This document shows, piece after piece, positions 1 to 6,714 of a DNA stretch of 25,580 nucleotides (position 1 is the stretch's first letter; each line of letters begins with the position of its first letter). This DNA is from Acidimicrobiia bacterium (GTDB lineage Bacteria > Actinomycetota > Acidimicrobiia > Spongiisociales > UBA5794): positions 1-25,580 of the forward strand of contig JACDBE010000311.1 of assembly GCA_013695075.1 (NCBI GenBank). Reading direction: 5' to 3'. The notes below the pieces were generated by a model. It saw only the letters and a list, made by a program, of their open reading frames with translations. It ran no database searches and was not told where the DNA came from. Both the position numbers and the translations under genes were made by a program.

Positions 1-97
1 TGACGGCGGACATGAGATTCTCCTTGTAGGCGGACACGGGACTCCACGTCGGCGGACAGCAGAAATCCACGCCGGCGGACATGAGATCTCCATGTGA
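1..97 (+). repeat. IS21 left end, four transposase-binding repeats
   Basis: Boxes reading GGCGGACA occur at 5-12, 29-36, 51-58 and 74-81, spaced 22-24 bp, about two helical turns. Each is followed by a loosely conserved tail; the fullest form is GGCGGACATGAGATCTCCAT at 74-93. The array ends just before istA. Iterated sites of this kind are the known IstA-binding architecture of IS21 elements; binding here is inferred. Confidence 0.85.
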
Positions 98-171
98 ATG
101 GTCCGCGACAACGGCCCTCCCAGGTTGTTTGCTCGGTGGTTGGCACCGTCCGAGCGACTCTGGGAGGACCG

Positions 172-1677
172 TTGACCAAGTCTGACAGGGAGATCATGGA
201 GATCCTCGAAGCATTCGACCTGACCCGCTGTGTGCACTCGGCTGCTGTGCTGGCGGGGTGCGATTCGAAGACTGTTGCCCGCTACGTCGCTGTCCGCGAC
301 GTCGGGCGCGACCCGTTGACACCTACCCGTCGTGGGCGGCTGATCGACCCCTACCTGGAGAAGGTGGAGGAACTGGTTGATCGTTCCCGGGCGAAGATCC
401 GGGCCGACAAGGTGCATGAGCGTCTTGTGGCTCTGGGCTTCTCGGGCGACGAGCGGACCACCCGGCGGGCGGTAGCGGAGGCGAAGACGGCGTGGAAGGC
501 AGGGCACAGGCGCCGTTACCGGCCGTGGGTGCCGGAGCCGGGGATGTGGCTCCAGTTCGACTGGGGCAAGGGCCCGGTCATCGGGGGCCGACCCACGGTG
601 CTGTTCTGCGCCTGGTTGGCGTGGTCCCGGTTCCGGGTGGTGATCCCCACCTGGGATCGCACGATGGGCACCGCCCTTTCCTGCGTCGACACCGTCTTGC
701 GGAGGGTGGGTGGGGTGCCTGCGTATCTGTTGACCGACAACGAGAAGACGGTGACCATCGAGCACGTGGCCGGGGTCCCGATCCGGCACCCGGAGATGGT
801 GGCGGCGGGACGCCACTACGGCTGCGTCATCCACACCTGTGTGCCATATGACCCCGAGTCGAAGGGCGGCTCGGAGGCGACGGTGAAGATCGCCAAGTGG
901 GACCTGGTCCCCACTGACGCCAACCTGCGCGGCGGCTACGCCTCCTTCGGGGAGCTGGTTGCGGCGTGCTGGGCGTTCGAGGAGAAGGTGAACCACCGCC
1001 GGCACCGCGAGACCGGCCGGGCACCGGCCGACATGCTCGCCGAGGAACGTCACCATCTTCACGTGCTCCCGTCTGAGCCGTATACGGCTGCGTTGGGGTT
1101 GACCCGTCGTGTCGAGGATGACCAGACGATCCGGTGGGGTTCGGTGCGGTACTCGACCCCCGACGGTCACCAAGGAGAACAGGTGTGGTGCCGGGTGGAG
1201 GGCGACGTGCTCGTGATCGTGGGGGGCACCGAGGCGGGTCTGGGCGAGATCACCCGCCATCAGCTGTCCACACCGGGGCGGCCCCGCATCGTCGATGCGC
1301 ATTACCCGTTCCACGATTCCGGTAACGGACCCAAGGCACCCAAGGTGAAACCCCGCACCGCCGAGGAGGTGGCGTTCCTGGCGTTGGGTGAGGGGGCGCA
1401 CCGCTGGCTGGTAGAGGCGGCAGCGGTCGGCGCCCAGCGGGTGCGGACCAAGATGCGTGAGGCCGTCGAGCTGGGCGCCCTCTTCGGGTCCGGGGCCGTC
1501 GATGACGCCCTCGGTGTGGCCGCCATGGCCGGACGCTTCGCCGATGGTGACCTGGTCTCGATCCTCGAACACCGCCAGGCCCAAGACACGGTGATGGAGG
1601 CGTTCGCCGCCGCTGTCGCCGATGAGGCCCACTCGACCCAGCCCGGCACTACCGCGTGGGAGGGGTTCGGGCGATGA
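172..1677 (+). CDS. istA: IS21 family transposase IstA
   Basis: This is the DDE-type transposase that cuts and joins the IS ends. I choose the TTG at 172 (501 aa) because GGGAGG lies 4 nt upstream; the frame stays open to a GTG at 94, which has no ribosome site. Residues about 15-45 resemble a helix-turn-helix for end binding. The rve/DDE core follows, with D130 in LQFDWG, D189 in LLTDNEKT and E235 in KGGSEATVK, so all three catalytic acids are present. The C-terminal part (about 330-500) is the beta-barrel and tail region usual for IstA. The gene ends in an ATGA overlap with istB, implying coupled translation. The length is normal and no damage is visible. The main uncertainty is the exact start. 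Confidence 0.93.
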   Translation: MTKSDREIMEILEAFDLTRCVHSAAVLAGCDSKTVARYVAVRDVGRDPLTPTRRGRLIDPYLEKVEELVDRSRAKIRADKVHERLVALGFSGDERTTRRAVAEAKTAWKAGHRRRYRPWVPEPGMWLQFDWGKGPVIGGRPTVLFCAWLAWSRFRVVIPTWDRTMGTALSCVDTVLRRVGGVPAYLLTDNEKTVTIEHVAGVPIRHPEMVAAGRHYGCVIHTCVPYDPESKGGSEATVKIAKWDLVPTDANLRGGYASFGELVAACWAFEEKVNHRRHRETGRAPADMLAEERHHLHVLPSEPYTAALGLTRRVEDDQTIRWGSVRYSTPDGHQGEQVWCRVEGDVLVIVGGTEAGLGEITRHQLSTPGRPRIVDAHYPFHDSGNGPKAPKVKPRTAEEVAFLALGEGAHRWLVEAAAVGAQRVRTKMREAVELGALFGSGAVDDALGVAAMAGRFADGDLVSILEHRQAQDTVMEAFAAAVADEAHSTQPGTTAWEGFGR

Positions 1678-2447
1678 GGCCCCCCGAGCCCCCGCCGCTC
1701 CCCGACGAACTCGGGGCCCTGCTTCGCCGCATGCGTCTCCCCTACGTGCGTGGCGCCGCCCCCGAGGTGCTCGCCACGGCCCGGGCCCAACGCTGGGACC
1801 CCGCCGAGGTGCTCCGGGTCCTCCTCGCCGAGGAGGTAAAGGGCCGCGACGCCGCCACCAGACGCCAACGCCGCAAAGCGGCCGGGTTCCCCACCGGCAA
1901 GACCTTCGACACCTGGCAGGAGAACGAGTCGTCGATCCCGGACCCGACCCAGGCGGCGCTCCAAACTCTGGAATGGGTCGGGCGGGCCGAGAACCTGGCC
2001 ATGGCCGGACCGTCGGGCACCGGCAAGAGCCACTTCGTTGAAGCCCTCGGCCACGCCGTGATCGACGCCGGGATGCGAGTCGCCTGGTTCACCCTCGAGT
2101 CGCTCGCCCTCACCGTCGGCAAAGCCAAAGTCGACGCCACGGTCGCAAAGGTCGTGGCCCGGATCTGCCGATCCGACCTGATCGTGATCGACGACATCGG
2201 GATGCTCCCGGCCGGCCATGACGCTGCCGAAGCCTTCTACCGGGTCATCGACGCTGCCTACGAACGCCGCTCGGTGGCCGTGACCTCCAACCTCCACCCG
2301 AGCGGCTTCGACACCATCATGCCCAAGACCCTCGCCACCGCCACCGTCGACCGGCTCCTCCACCACGCCCACGTCGTCCTCACCGAAGGAGGCTCCTACC
2401 GCCTCGCCGAAGCCACCGACGGAAAGGGGGTGACACCACTCACCTGA
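1674..2447 (+). CDS. istB: IS21 family helper ATPase IstB
   Basis: IstB is the AAA+ ATPase that assembles on target DNA and activates IstA. The ATG at 1674 overlaps the istA stop and is preceded by GGGAGGGG with 8-nt spacing; a GTG at 1656 is an alternative. The 257-aa protein has an N-terminal helical region (about 1-85), Walker A GPSGTGKS at 112-119, Walker B LIVIDD at 169-174, a sensor-1 TSN at 204-206 and a conserved Arg in VDRLL near 227. The length matches the family. It forms one operon with istA and is followed by the right-end repeats. It resembles DnaC/DnaA-type loaders, but the partnership with istA settles the assignment. Confidence 0.94.
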   Translation: MRPPEPPPLPDELGALLRRMRLPYVRGAAPEVLATARAQRWDPAEVLRVLLAEEVKGRDAATRRQRRKAAGFPTGKTFDTWQENESSIPDPTQAALQTLEWVGRAENLAMAGPSGTGKSHFVEALGHAVIDAGMRVAWFTLESLALTVGKAKVDATVAKVVARICRSDLIVIDDIGMLPAGHDAAEAFYRVIDAAYERRSVAVTSNLHPSGFDTIMPKTLATATVDRLLHHAHVVLTEGGSYRLAEATDGKGVTPLT

Positions 2448-2466
2448 CCCCAACCCGGAGATCAAG

Positions 2467-2548
2467 TGTCCGCCCACATGGAGATCTGCTGTCCGTGAGC
2501 GTGGAGACCTGATGTCCGCCAGCAAGGACATCCTGCTGTCCGTTGACA
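2467..2548 (-). repeat. IS21 right end, four transposase-binding repeats
   Basis: The boxes of the left end recur in reverse orientation as TGTCCG(CC) at 2467-2474, 2490-2497, 2513-2520 and 2537-2544. The second and third include the AGATCTCCAT-type tail seen at the left end. Two boxes have lost the final GC (TGTCCGTG and TGTCCGTT). The terminus is placed at 2548 because the outermost box then has the same 4-bp offset from a TG end as on the left. Confidence 0.82.
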
Positions 2549-2555
2549 GCACCCC

Positions 2556-2587
2556 CAGCAGAAGGCACGCAGGAGAGCTGGAGAGCT
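2556..2587 (+). repeat. Left arm of 32-bp inverted repeat
   Basis: This 32-bp segment matches the reverse complement of 3086-3117 at 30 of 32 positions; it starts CAGCAGAAGGCACGCAGG, and the mismatches are at repeat positions 6 and 14. It begins 8 bp after the inferred IS21 terminus. Internally it contains GAGAGCT units (a further GGAGAGCTT follows at 2589-2597). The pair encloses the broken gene at 2655-3056. Similarity stops abruptly on both sides of the repeat. Confidence 0.8.
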
Positions 2588-2654
2588 TGGAGAGCTTCAC
2601 CACCGAGACTGACTGCGGGGCGCCGTCCCAGCCGCAAATGATCTGCCGGGCAAC

Positions 2655-3056
2655 ATGAGCAACGACACCTACTACCGCCTCAGTTGGCCAGATGAGCTGG
2701 AGAGCCTCACCGACCCCACCACCTGGCACTCCTACCCGTGGGAGTGGGGCGCCGCAATCCTGGCCTGCCCATCCTGCGGAGGCGATGTCACCTACGACGG
2801 CGCCGAGGCATGCGACCGGTGTGGATCAGTCGACATATCCGGGGGGACGCGACGGCGTCTCCGTGTGCAGAACCCTCGGCGACCTTGGCTACCTACATGC
2901 GGGACCGCGACCCCGACCTCGACGGCTCCGTCATCGTCGAGGTCGAGGGGGAGCGCAGCGGAGCCATCGACCACGACGCCAACGCCCCCGGTGACCACGG
3001 TGCTCATCTACCCCTCCCGCCTAGTCGCCGTCTACCCGGCGGATGACCTGGCATGA
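2655..3056 (+). pseudogene. Frameshifted small zinc-ribbon protein, unknown function
   Basis: I do not recognise the family. From ATG 2655 the frame encodes a coding-looking N-terminus with YRLSWPDELESLTD and a CPSCGG...CDRCG zinc ribbon (Cys at about 38, 41, 53, 56). After the G6 run at 2841-2846 the coding signal moves to the -1 frame, which reads TLATYMRDRDPDLDGSVIVE with GC-rich third positions. After the C5 run at 2985-2989 it returns to the first frame, giving VLIYPSRLVAVYPADDLA and a stop at 3056. Restoring one base at the first run and removing one at the second would give one protein of about 133 aa. The ATG overlaps (ATGA) the stop of a frame that runs out of the IS end. Sequencing error, true decay and programmed slippage are all possible; decay or error is likeliest. 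Confidence 0.6.
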
Positions 3057-3085
3057 CCGCACGGCCAAACGCCCGCGCCTGTCGT

Positions 3086-3117
3086 AGCTCTCCAGCTCTC
3101 CTGTGTGCCTTGTGCTG
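3086..3117 (-). repeat. Right arm of 32-bp inverted repeat
   Basis: This is the partner of 2556-2587, in opposite orientation, 30/32 identical. It lies 29 bp beyond the broken zinc-ribbon gene and about 100 bp before the tRNA-Ala 3' end. Read outward-in, both arms translate in the same frame to a related peptide (S-R/T-R-H-A/T-G-E-L-E-S), so they may be copies of a coding segment rather than transposon ends. Confidence 0.8.
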
Positions 3118-3121
3118 GTCC

Positions 3122-3145
3122 CCTCGTTGGTCACCTCGTTGGTCA
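3122..3145. repeat. Two tandem 12-bp units
   Basis: CCTCGTTGGTCA is repeated twice without a gap, followed by CCTGGG. It lies between the right inverted-repeat arm and the tRNA-Ala terminator. No gene reads through it convincingly. The function is unknown; it may simply be replication slippage in non-coding DNA. Confidence 0.7.
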
Positions 3146-3188
3146 CCTGGGCGGTTGTGGGCGGCTGGTGCGTGCGGCCAGAGTCGCC

Positions 3189-3214
3189 AAAACCCCTTGC
3201 GGCGCAAGGGGTTT
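3189..3214 (-). terminator. Rho-independent terminator of tRNA-Ala
   Basis: On the minus strand an 11-bp perfect stem (AAACCCCTTGC / GCAAGGGGTTT) closes a 3-nt loop and continues into a short T run (TTTT, then GG). It begins 6 bp past the tRNA 3' end, so it should end the rsfS/tRNA-Ala transcript. Confidence 0.85.
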
Positions 3215-3220
3215 CGTGCG

Positions 3221-3293
<73 letters not shown>

Positions 3294-3311
3294 GGGAATC
3301 CGGCGATGTTA

Positions 3312-3686
3312 TCAGGCCTCGATGGAGACCGGTTCGTAGGCGATGCGGGGGGCGTCGGCCCACAGCCGCTCCAGGTCGTAGTAGTCCCGGGTCTCGGCGT
3401 CGAACAGGTGCACCACGATGTCGCCGTAGTCGAGCAGCACCCACCGGGCATGCTCCACACCCTCTCTGCGCAGTGGTTTGCGACCCAGCAGCTGGTTCAT
3501 CTGGGCATCGACCTCGTCGGTGAGGGTCTTGACGTGGCGAGTGGAGGTACCGGTGCCGAGCACGAACACATCGGTGAGCACGATCAGCCGGGAGACATCG
3601 AGCAGGGCAATGGCGGTGCCCTTCTTGTCGGCGATGGCGGCAGCGGCGGTCTTGGCCGCATCGACGGCTTCACGGTCTGCGCTGAT
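3312..3686 (-). CDS. rsfS: Ribosome silencing factor RsfS (RsfA/YbeB/DUF143 family)
   Basis: RsfS binds uL14 on the 50S subunit and blocks subunit joining when nutrients are scarce. The protein shows the family core: ADREAVDAAKTAA helix, IALLDVSRLIVLTDVFVLGTG strands, the RHVKTLTDEVD helix, and WVLLDYGDIVVHLFDAETRDYYDLERLWADA at the C-terminus. The N-terminal part is required for the fold, yet the frame has no ATG, GTG or TTG between the in-frame TAG at 3720-3722 and a GTG at 3579-3581, which would remove 35 conserved residues. I therefore place the start at ATC (3684-3686), which has AGGAAGG 6 nt upstream; this gives 124 aa, a normal length. It is the last protein gene before tRNA-Ala and follows nadD by 94 bp, as in other actinobacteria. 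The start is inferred; the identity is firm. Confidence 0.9.
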   Translation of the reverse strand: MSADREAVDAAKTAAAAIADKKGTAIALLDVSRLIVLTDVFVLGTGTSTRHVKTLTDEVDAQMNQLLGRKPLRREGVEHARWVLLDYGDIVVHLFDAETRDYYDLERLWADAPRIAYEPVSIEA

Positions 3687-3780
3687 GAGGTGCCTTCCTG
3701 GGATCGGGACCCGACCATCCTAGATGCCGACGGCGACGCAATCTCGAACAAGCCGTGGCACCGCGTCGGGGCGGACTGGT

Positions 3781-4398
3781 TCAGGGCGCGGCAGCGTCCA
3801 GGGTCGAGGATGACCCCGTGTAGAGCCGCTGGTCGTCGACGTACCGCCATACGGCGTCGGCCACCAGGAACCGGATCGAGTCACCCCGAGCCACCCGGTG
3901 GCGTAGCTCGGTCGACGAGATCGCCAGCTCCGGGGTGCGCAGCCAGGTGACCTGGGCCTGGCCGACCGCGGCAACGACGTCTCGTGTGGCTACACCGTCC
4001 CGGGGCATGACGGCGAAGGTGGCGCGTGCCCGCAGGTCGTCGGGGCGATGCCAGGTGTCGATACCGGCGGCGGCGTCCGCCCCGACGATAAGCACGATCT
4101 CATCGGCCGACGCGAAGGACTCGACGGTGTCGATGGTGTAGCTCGCCCCGCGGCGTCGTACCTCCCGGTCATCTACCTCCAGGTAGTCGATGCCCAGGAT
4201 GCTGAGCTCGGTCATGGCAATGCGGTGGCGGGGATCGCTGACGGCGCGCCCCGCCTTCTGCCACGGGTTGCCGGCCGGGATCAGGGTGACGATCTCGAGT
4301 CCGAGCTGCCGAAACGCTGTCTCGGCGGCGACCAGGTGGGCCAGGTGAGGCGGGTCGAAGGTGCCGCCGAGAATGCCGCGTCGCACCGGTGCCAGCAT
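3781..4398 (-). CDS. nadD: Nicotinate-nucleotide adenylyltransferase NadD
   Basis: NadD joins nicotinate mononucleotide and ATP to make deamido-NAD in the cytoplasm. The 205-aa protein has the nucleotidyltransferase motif GGTFDPPHLAH (11-21, with H18 and H21), the substrate-contact region PAGNPWQKAG (41-50), GADAAAGIDTWHRP (107-119) and the C-terminal ISSTELR motif (160-166) that binds ATP phosphates. I use the ATG at 4398, only 6 residues before the core strand; there is no strong ribosome site. The first 230 bp overlap the upstream LytM gene in another frame. It stands immediately before rsfS, without the LytR-type gene found between them in Streptomyces. Confidence 0.94.
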   Translation of the reverse strand: MLAPVRRGILGGTFDPPHLAHLVAAETAFRQLGLEIVTLIPAGNPWQKAGRAVSDPRHRIAMTELSILGIDYLEVDDREVRRRGASYTIDTVESFASADEIVLIVGADAAAGIDTWHRPDDLRARATFAVMPRDGVATRDVVAAVGQAQVTWLRTPELAISSTELRHRVARGDSIRFLVADAVWRYVDDQRLYTGSSSTLDAAAP

Positions 4399-4930
4399 AG
4401 GGAGCCGGCTGCAGGCCCTCGATGGTGAGCCACACCGCAGGTCCCGGGGGGTGACACTGCAGCCACGGTTCCGGGTCGACGTACACGCCGTCAACCCGAA
4501 CCGAGAAGTGCACCGCCTCCAGCTCGTTGTCGGTGCCGGACGTGCCGACGACGGTCCCCACCTCGACGGGGACGCCGACGGCGGTGCCAACCGATTCCAG
4601 GTAGGAGTACGAGGTCTTAAGGTCGCCACCATGATCCACGGTGACCGAAAGCCGATCGGCGACGGTCCCGGCGAAGGTGACGGTACCCACCCCGGCCGCA
4701 GCAACCGGCGTTCCCGTCGTGGTACCAAAGTCGATGCCCCAATGCCCGGCGTACTGGCCGATAGGGGCGAAGGGTCGCAGCACCGGGCCAGCCACCGGGG
4801 CGACCAGACCGGTACAGGTGGTGCCGACTGTCGGTAGCGCACCAGCGGGCGGTGCGGTCGGAGGTGGTGACACGACCAGCAGCAGCGATAGCAACCGCAC
4901 CGGGTGACGGGCCAGGCGACGCAAGCGCAT
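4169..4930 (-). CDS. Secreted M23/LytM-domain protein, degenerate active site
   Basis: The protein begins with an arginine-rich start and a hydrophobic run (MRLRRLARHP then VRLLSLLLVV) and an Ala-rich region, a probable Sec signal peptide ending near residue 31. A LytM/peptidase M23 fold spans about 40-160, with GHWGIDFG carrying the usual metal ligands H63 and D67 and a final ligand H141 in AVHFSVR. Two catalytic positions are changed: the His expected in YxHL is Tyr (SYSYLE, Y110), and the first His of the HxH motif is Ala (A139). That pattern suggests binding or regulatory rather than hydrolytic activity, as in NlpD/EnvC-type activators. The start ATG 4930 has GGAGAGGA directly upstream. 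After residue 178 the frame continues to a stop at 4169, overlapping nadD by 230 bp with low-complexity sequence, so the natural end may have been lost. Confidence 0.75.
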   Translation of the reverse strand: MRLRRLARHPVRLLSLLLVVSPPPTAPPAGALPTVGTTCTGLVAPVAGPVLRPFAPIGQYAGHWGIDFGTTTGTPVAAAGVGTVTFAGTVADRLSVTVDHGGDLKTSYSYLESVGTAVGVPVEVGTVVGTSGTDNELEAVHFSVRVDGVYVDPEPWLQCHPPGPAVWLTIEGLQPAPYAGTGATRHSRRHLRPASPGPPGRRRDSVSAARTRDRHPDPGRQPVAEGGARRQRSPPPHCHDRAQHPGHRLPGGR

Positions 4931-5062
4931 TCCTCTCCGCCACCGCAACCGCCTCCGCACCGTAGTCGGTGGGTGTGACAGAAAGAACCCCGGCGATGCG
5001 ACGATCGGTCTGCGGGCGCCGCCGCCGTGATGGTGACCGGGCAGGGGCTTGGGGACGTGGAT

Positions 5063-5167
5063 CCCTCCCCGCCTCGCAGAGCCCCTCCCCGCCTCGCTGG
5101 TGCTCGGCACCCCTCTCAAGGGCAGGCGAAACCGATAAAGGAGGGGAAATGGTCAAGGGAGGGGAAA
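5063..5167. repeat. Short tandem repeats upstream of the LytM gene
   Basis: The 260-bp gap between the VWA gene and the LytM gene holds no convincing gene. It contains two simple direct repeats: CCCTCCCCGCCTCGC at 5063-5077 and 5083-5097 (period 20), and GGAGGGGAAA at 5140-5149 and 5158-5167 (period 18). I see no clear terminator or promoter. Confidence 0.6.
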
Positions 5168-5190
5168 CAGCGAAGGGATAAGCCCGACGG

Positions 5191-6657
5191 TCAGGTTAAG
5201 GGGGTCGGCCGCAGGCGGGGCGTGCGGTCGAGGGCGATGGTGGCTACGAAGCGTTCCAGCTGGCGCAGGGTGCGCACCTCGTGGACGCCGTTGCACACCG
5301 GGGAGAATTTTGACATGATCGAGTCGCCGGTGTCCCAGTAGCGAGATGACTCGGGGTTGAGCCAGTGCACCTCCCGGGCCCGGGCGGCGATGGCGGCGAG
5401 GACCTCAACCCCCGATTGGCGGTAGTTGTTGCGAGCGTCGCCGGTGACGATCACCGTGGAGCGGGGCGTAACCGCCTCGGCGAAGCGCTCGGCGAAAGCG
5501 CCCAACGCCGCCCCGTAGTCGCTGTGACCGTCGTGGCGGATCAGCTGGGCGTCGGTTGCCATCCGCACCATGGCTTCATCGAAGTCGATGCCGGGACCGA
5601 AGAACCGGGTGACCTCGTCGATGCCGTCGACGAAGGCGAACGAGCGCACGTTGGAGAACTGGTGGGCGATGGCGTACGTGAGCTGCATGGTGAAACGGGC
5701 GAAGGTGGCCATCGACCCCGACACGTCACACACGATGACCAGCTCCGGCTTGGTGATCCTGCGGCGCTTCCAGCGCGGGTCGAGCAACGCTCCCCCATGA
5801 GCCAGCGACCGGCGGATGGTGCGCCGCGTATCGAGGCGACCCCGGCGCCCCTGGTTGCGGCGGGCCGAAAGCCGGGAGGCCAGCCGTCTCGCCAACGGGG
5901 CGATCCTGGCGCCGATCTCGGCCAGCTCCTCGGCGGTGGCGTGCATCAGGTCGACATCCTCCACCAGCGGTGTTCGCAGGGTGCGGGCTACGGCCTCGCC
6001 CCCCCGGTCGGCGACCATACGACGCATGATCTCGTCGTGGATGGCGGCACGGATCTCCTCCACCCGCTCGGCGGCAGCGGCGTCGGCCAGCCTGGCGGCG
6101 AACGCACCGTCCTCAACCTGCTCGCCATCGTCCGAAGCCCGCAGCCGCTGTCGCAGCCGGTTGGGGTCGAGCCGGTTCATCACCCGGTACAGGTAGTAGC
6201 GCCCGCCGACGGGCCGTCCCGGTAGGGATCCTGCGTAGCGGTCGACAGCGATCCGCACCAGAGCCAGCAGCATGTCCCGCGAACCGGAACGCATCGCCGC
6301 CACCATCGCCTCCACCAGGTCAGCGGCGTCCCCACCGGATCCGGCTCCCCCGGCGGGCGCTGGTACCGGCGGGACGGCCAGCGCCGTCGTCTCGGGGGAT
6401 GCAGGTGGTGCGACCGCCAGACCAAAGAACACATCGAAGGCGGTGTCGAAGGCGCGGCGGTGTCTTGCTGTCTTCACCATGGTGGCGGCCAGCGCCGTGC
6501 GCACCGCGTGGCGGTCACCGAGATCGACCTCGTCGAGAGCGGCGGCGGCATCGAGTACCTCCACCATCGACACCGGCACCCCGGTCGCCCGCAGCTCGGC
6601 GGAGAAGTCGGCGAGGGAGCTCAACACACGGCCATCTCCACCACGGGTGAACTCCAA
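5191..6657 (-). CDS. VWA-domain protein (CoxE-like), MoxR partner
   Basis: Numbered from the TTG at 6657 the protein has 488 aa. An N-terminal region (about 12-85) resembles the CoxE/DUF58-associated start (LADFSAELRATGVPVS). A proline/glycine linker (about 83-110) and a charged helical middle follow. The von Willebrand factor A domain begins near 305, with the MIDAS motif CDVSGSM (D311, S313, S315), a HSDYGAAL segment near 378-385 and VTGDARN (D407). All metal-binding positions are present and there is no signal peptide. The closely preceding MoxR ATPase (57-bp gap) makes this a typical MoxR-VWA pair, which acts as a chaperone-like machine for protein or cofactor assembly. The client is not evident, as no CO dehydrogenase or similar genes lie nearby. 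A GTG at 6627 with GGAG 8 nt upstream is an equally good start. Confidence 0.88.
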   Translation of the reverse strand: MEFTRGGDGRVLSSLADFSAELRATGVPVSMVEVLDAAAALDEVDLGDRHAVRTALAATMVKTARHRRAFDTAFDVFFGLAVAPPASPETTALAVPPVPAPAGGAGSGGDAADLVEAMVAAMRSGSRDMLLALVRIAVDRYAGSLPGRPVGGRYYLYRVMNRLDPNRLRQRLRASDDGEQVEDGAFAARLADAAAAERVEEIRAAIHDEIMRRMVADRGGEAVARTLRTPLVEDVDLMHATAEELAEIGARIAPLARRLASRLSARRNQGRRGRLDTRRTIRRSLAHGGALLDPRWKRRRITKPELVIVCDVSGSMATFARFTMQLTYAIAHQFSNVRSFAFVDGIDEVTRFFGPGIDFDEAMVRMATDAQLIRHDGHSDYGAALGAFAERFAEAVTPRSTVIVTGDARNNYRQSGVEVLAAIAARAREVHWLNPESSRYWDTGDSIMSKFSPVCNGVHEVRTLRQLERFVATIALDRTPRLRPTPLT

Positions 6658-6714
6658 CCCGTCTCCGGCAACGATCGCCGTCTCACCGGTCGGGTCGGGT
6701 TGCGGTCCATGCGG

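Larger units (their letters stand above)
1..2548 (+). mobile_element. Complete IS21-family insertion sequence
   Basis: The element holds istA and istB, overlapping by ATGA, between two related ends. Both ends begin with TG. The left starts TGACGGCGGACA and the right, read inward from 2548, starts TGTCAACGGACA. Each end carries four boxes related to GGCGGACA at almost the same distances from the terminus (left offsets 5, 29, 51, 74; right offsets 5, 29, 52, 75). Multiple internal transposase-binding repeats and a two-gene istAB layout are characteristic of IS21. Both genes are open and their catalytic motifs are intact, so the copy looks potentially active. The left flank is outside the window, so a target-site duplication cannot be checked. 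Confidence 0.93.

Noticed and set aside
5..97. Regular ~23-bp repeats as a possible CRISPR array
   Set aside because: Conserved boxes are only about 8-20 bp, are mirrored at the other IS end, and have no constant repeat/unique spacer structure or cas genes.
1302..2729. 475-codon open frame on the minus strand across istA/istB
   Set aside because: It is antisense to two genes with intact motifs, crosses the IS terminus, and its protein is low-complexity Gly/Val/Asp sequence typical of the complement of high-GC coding DNA.
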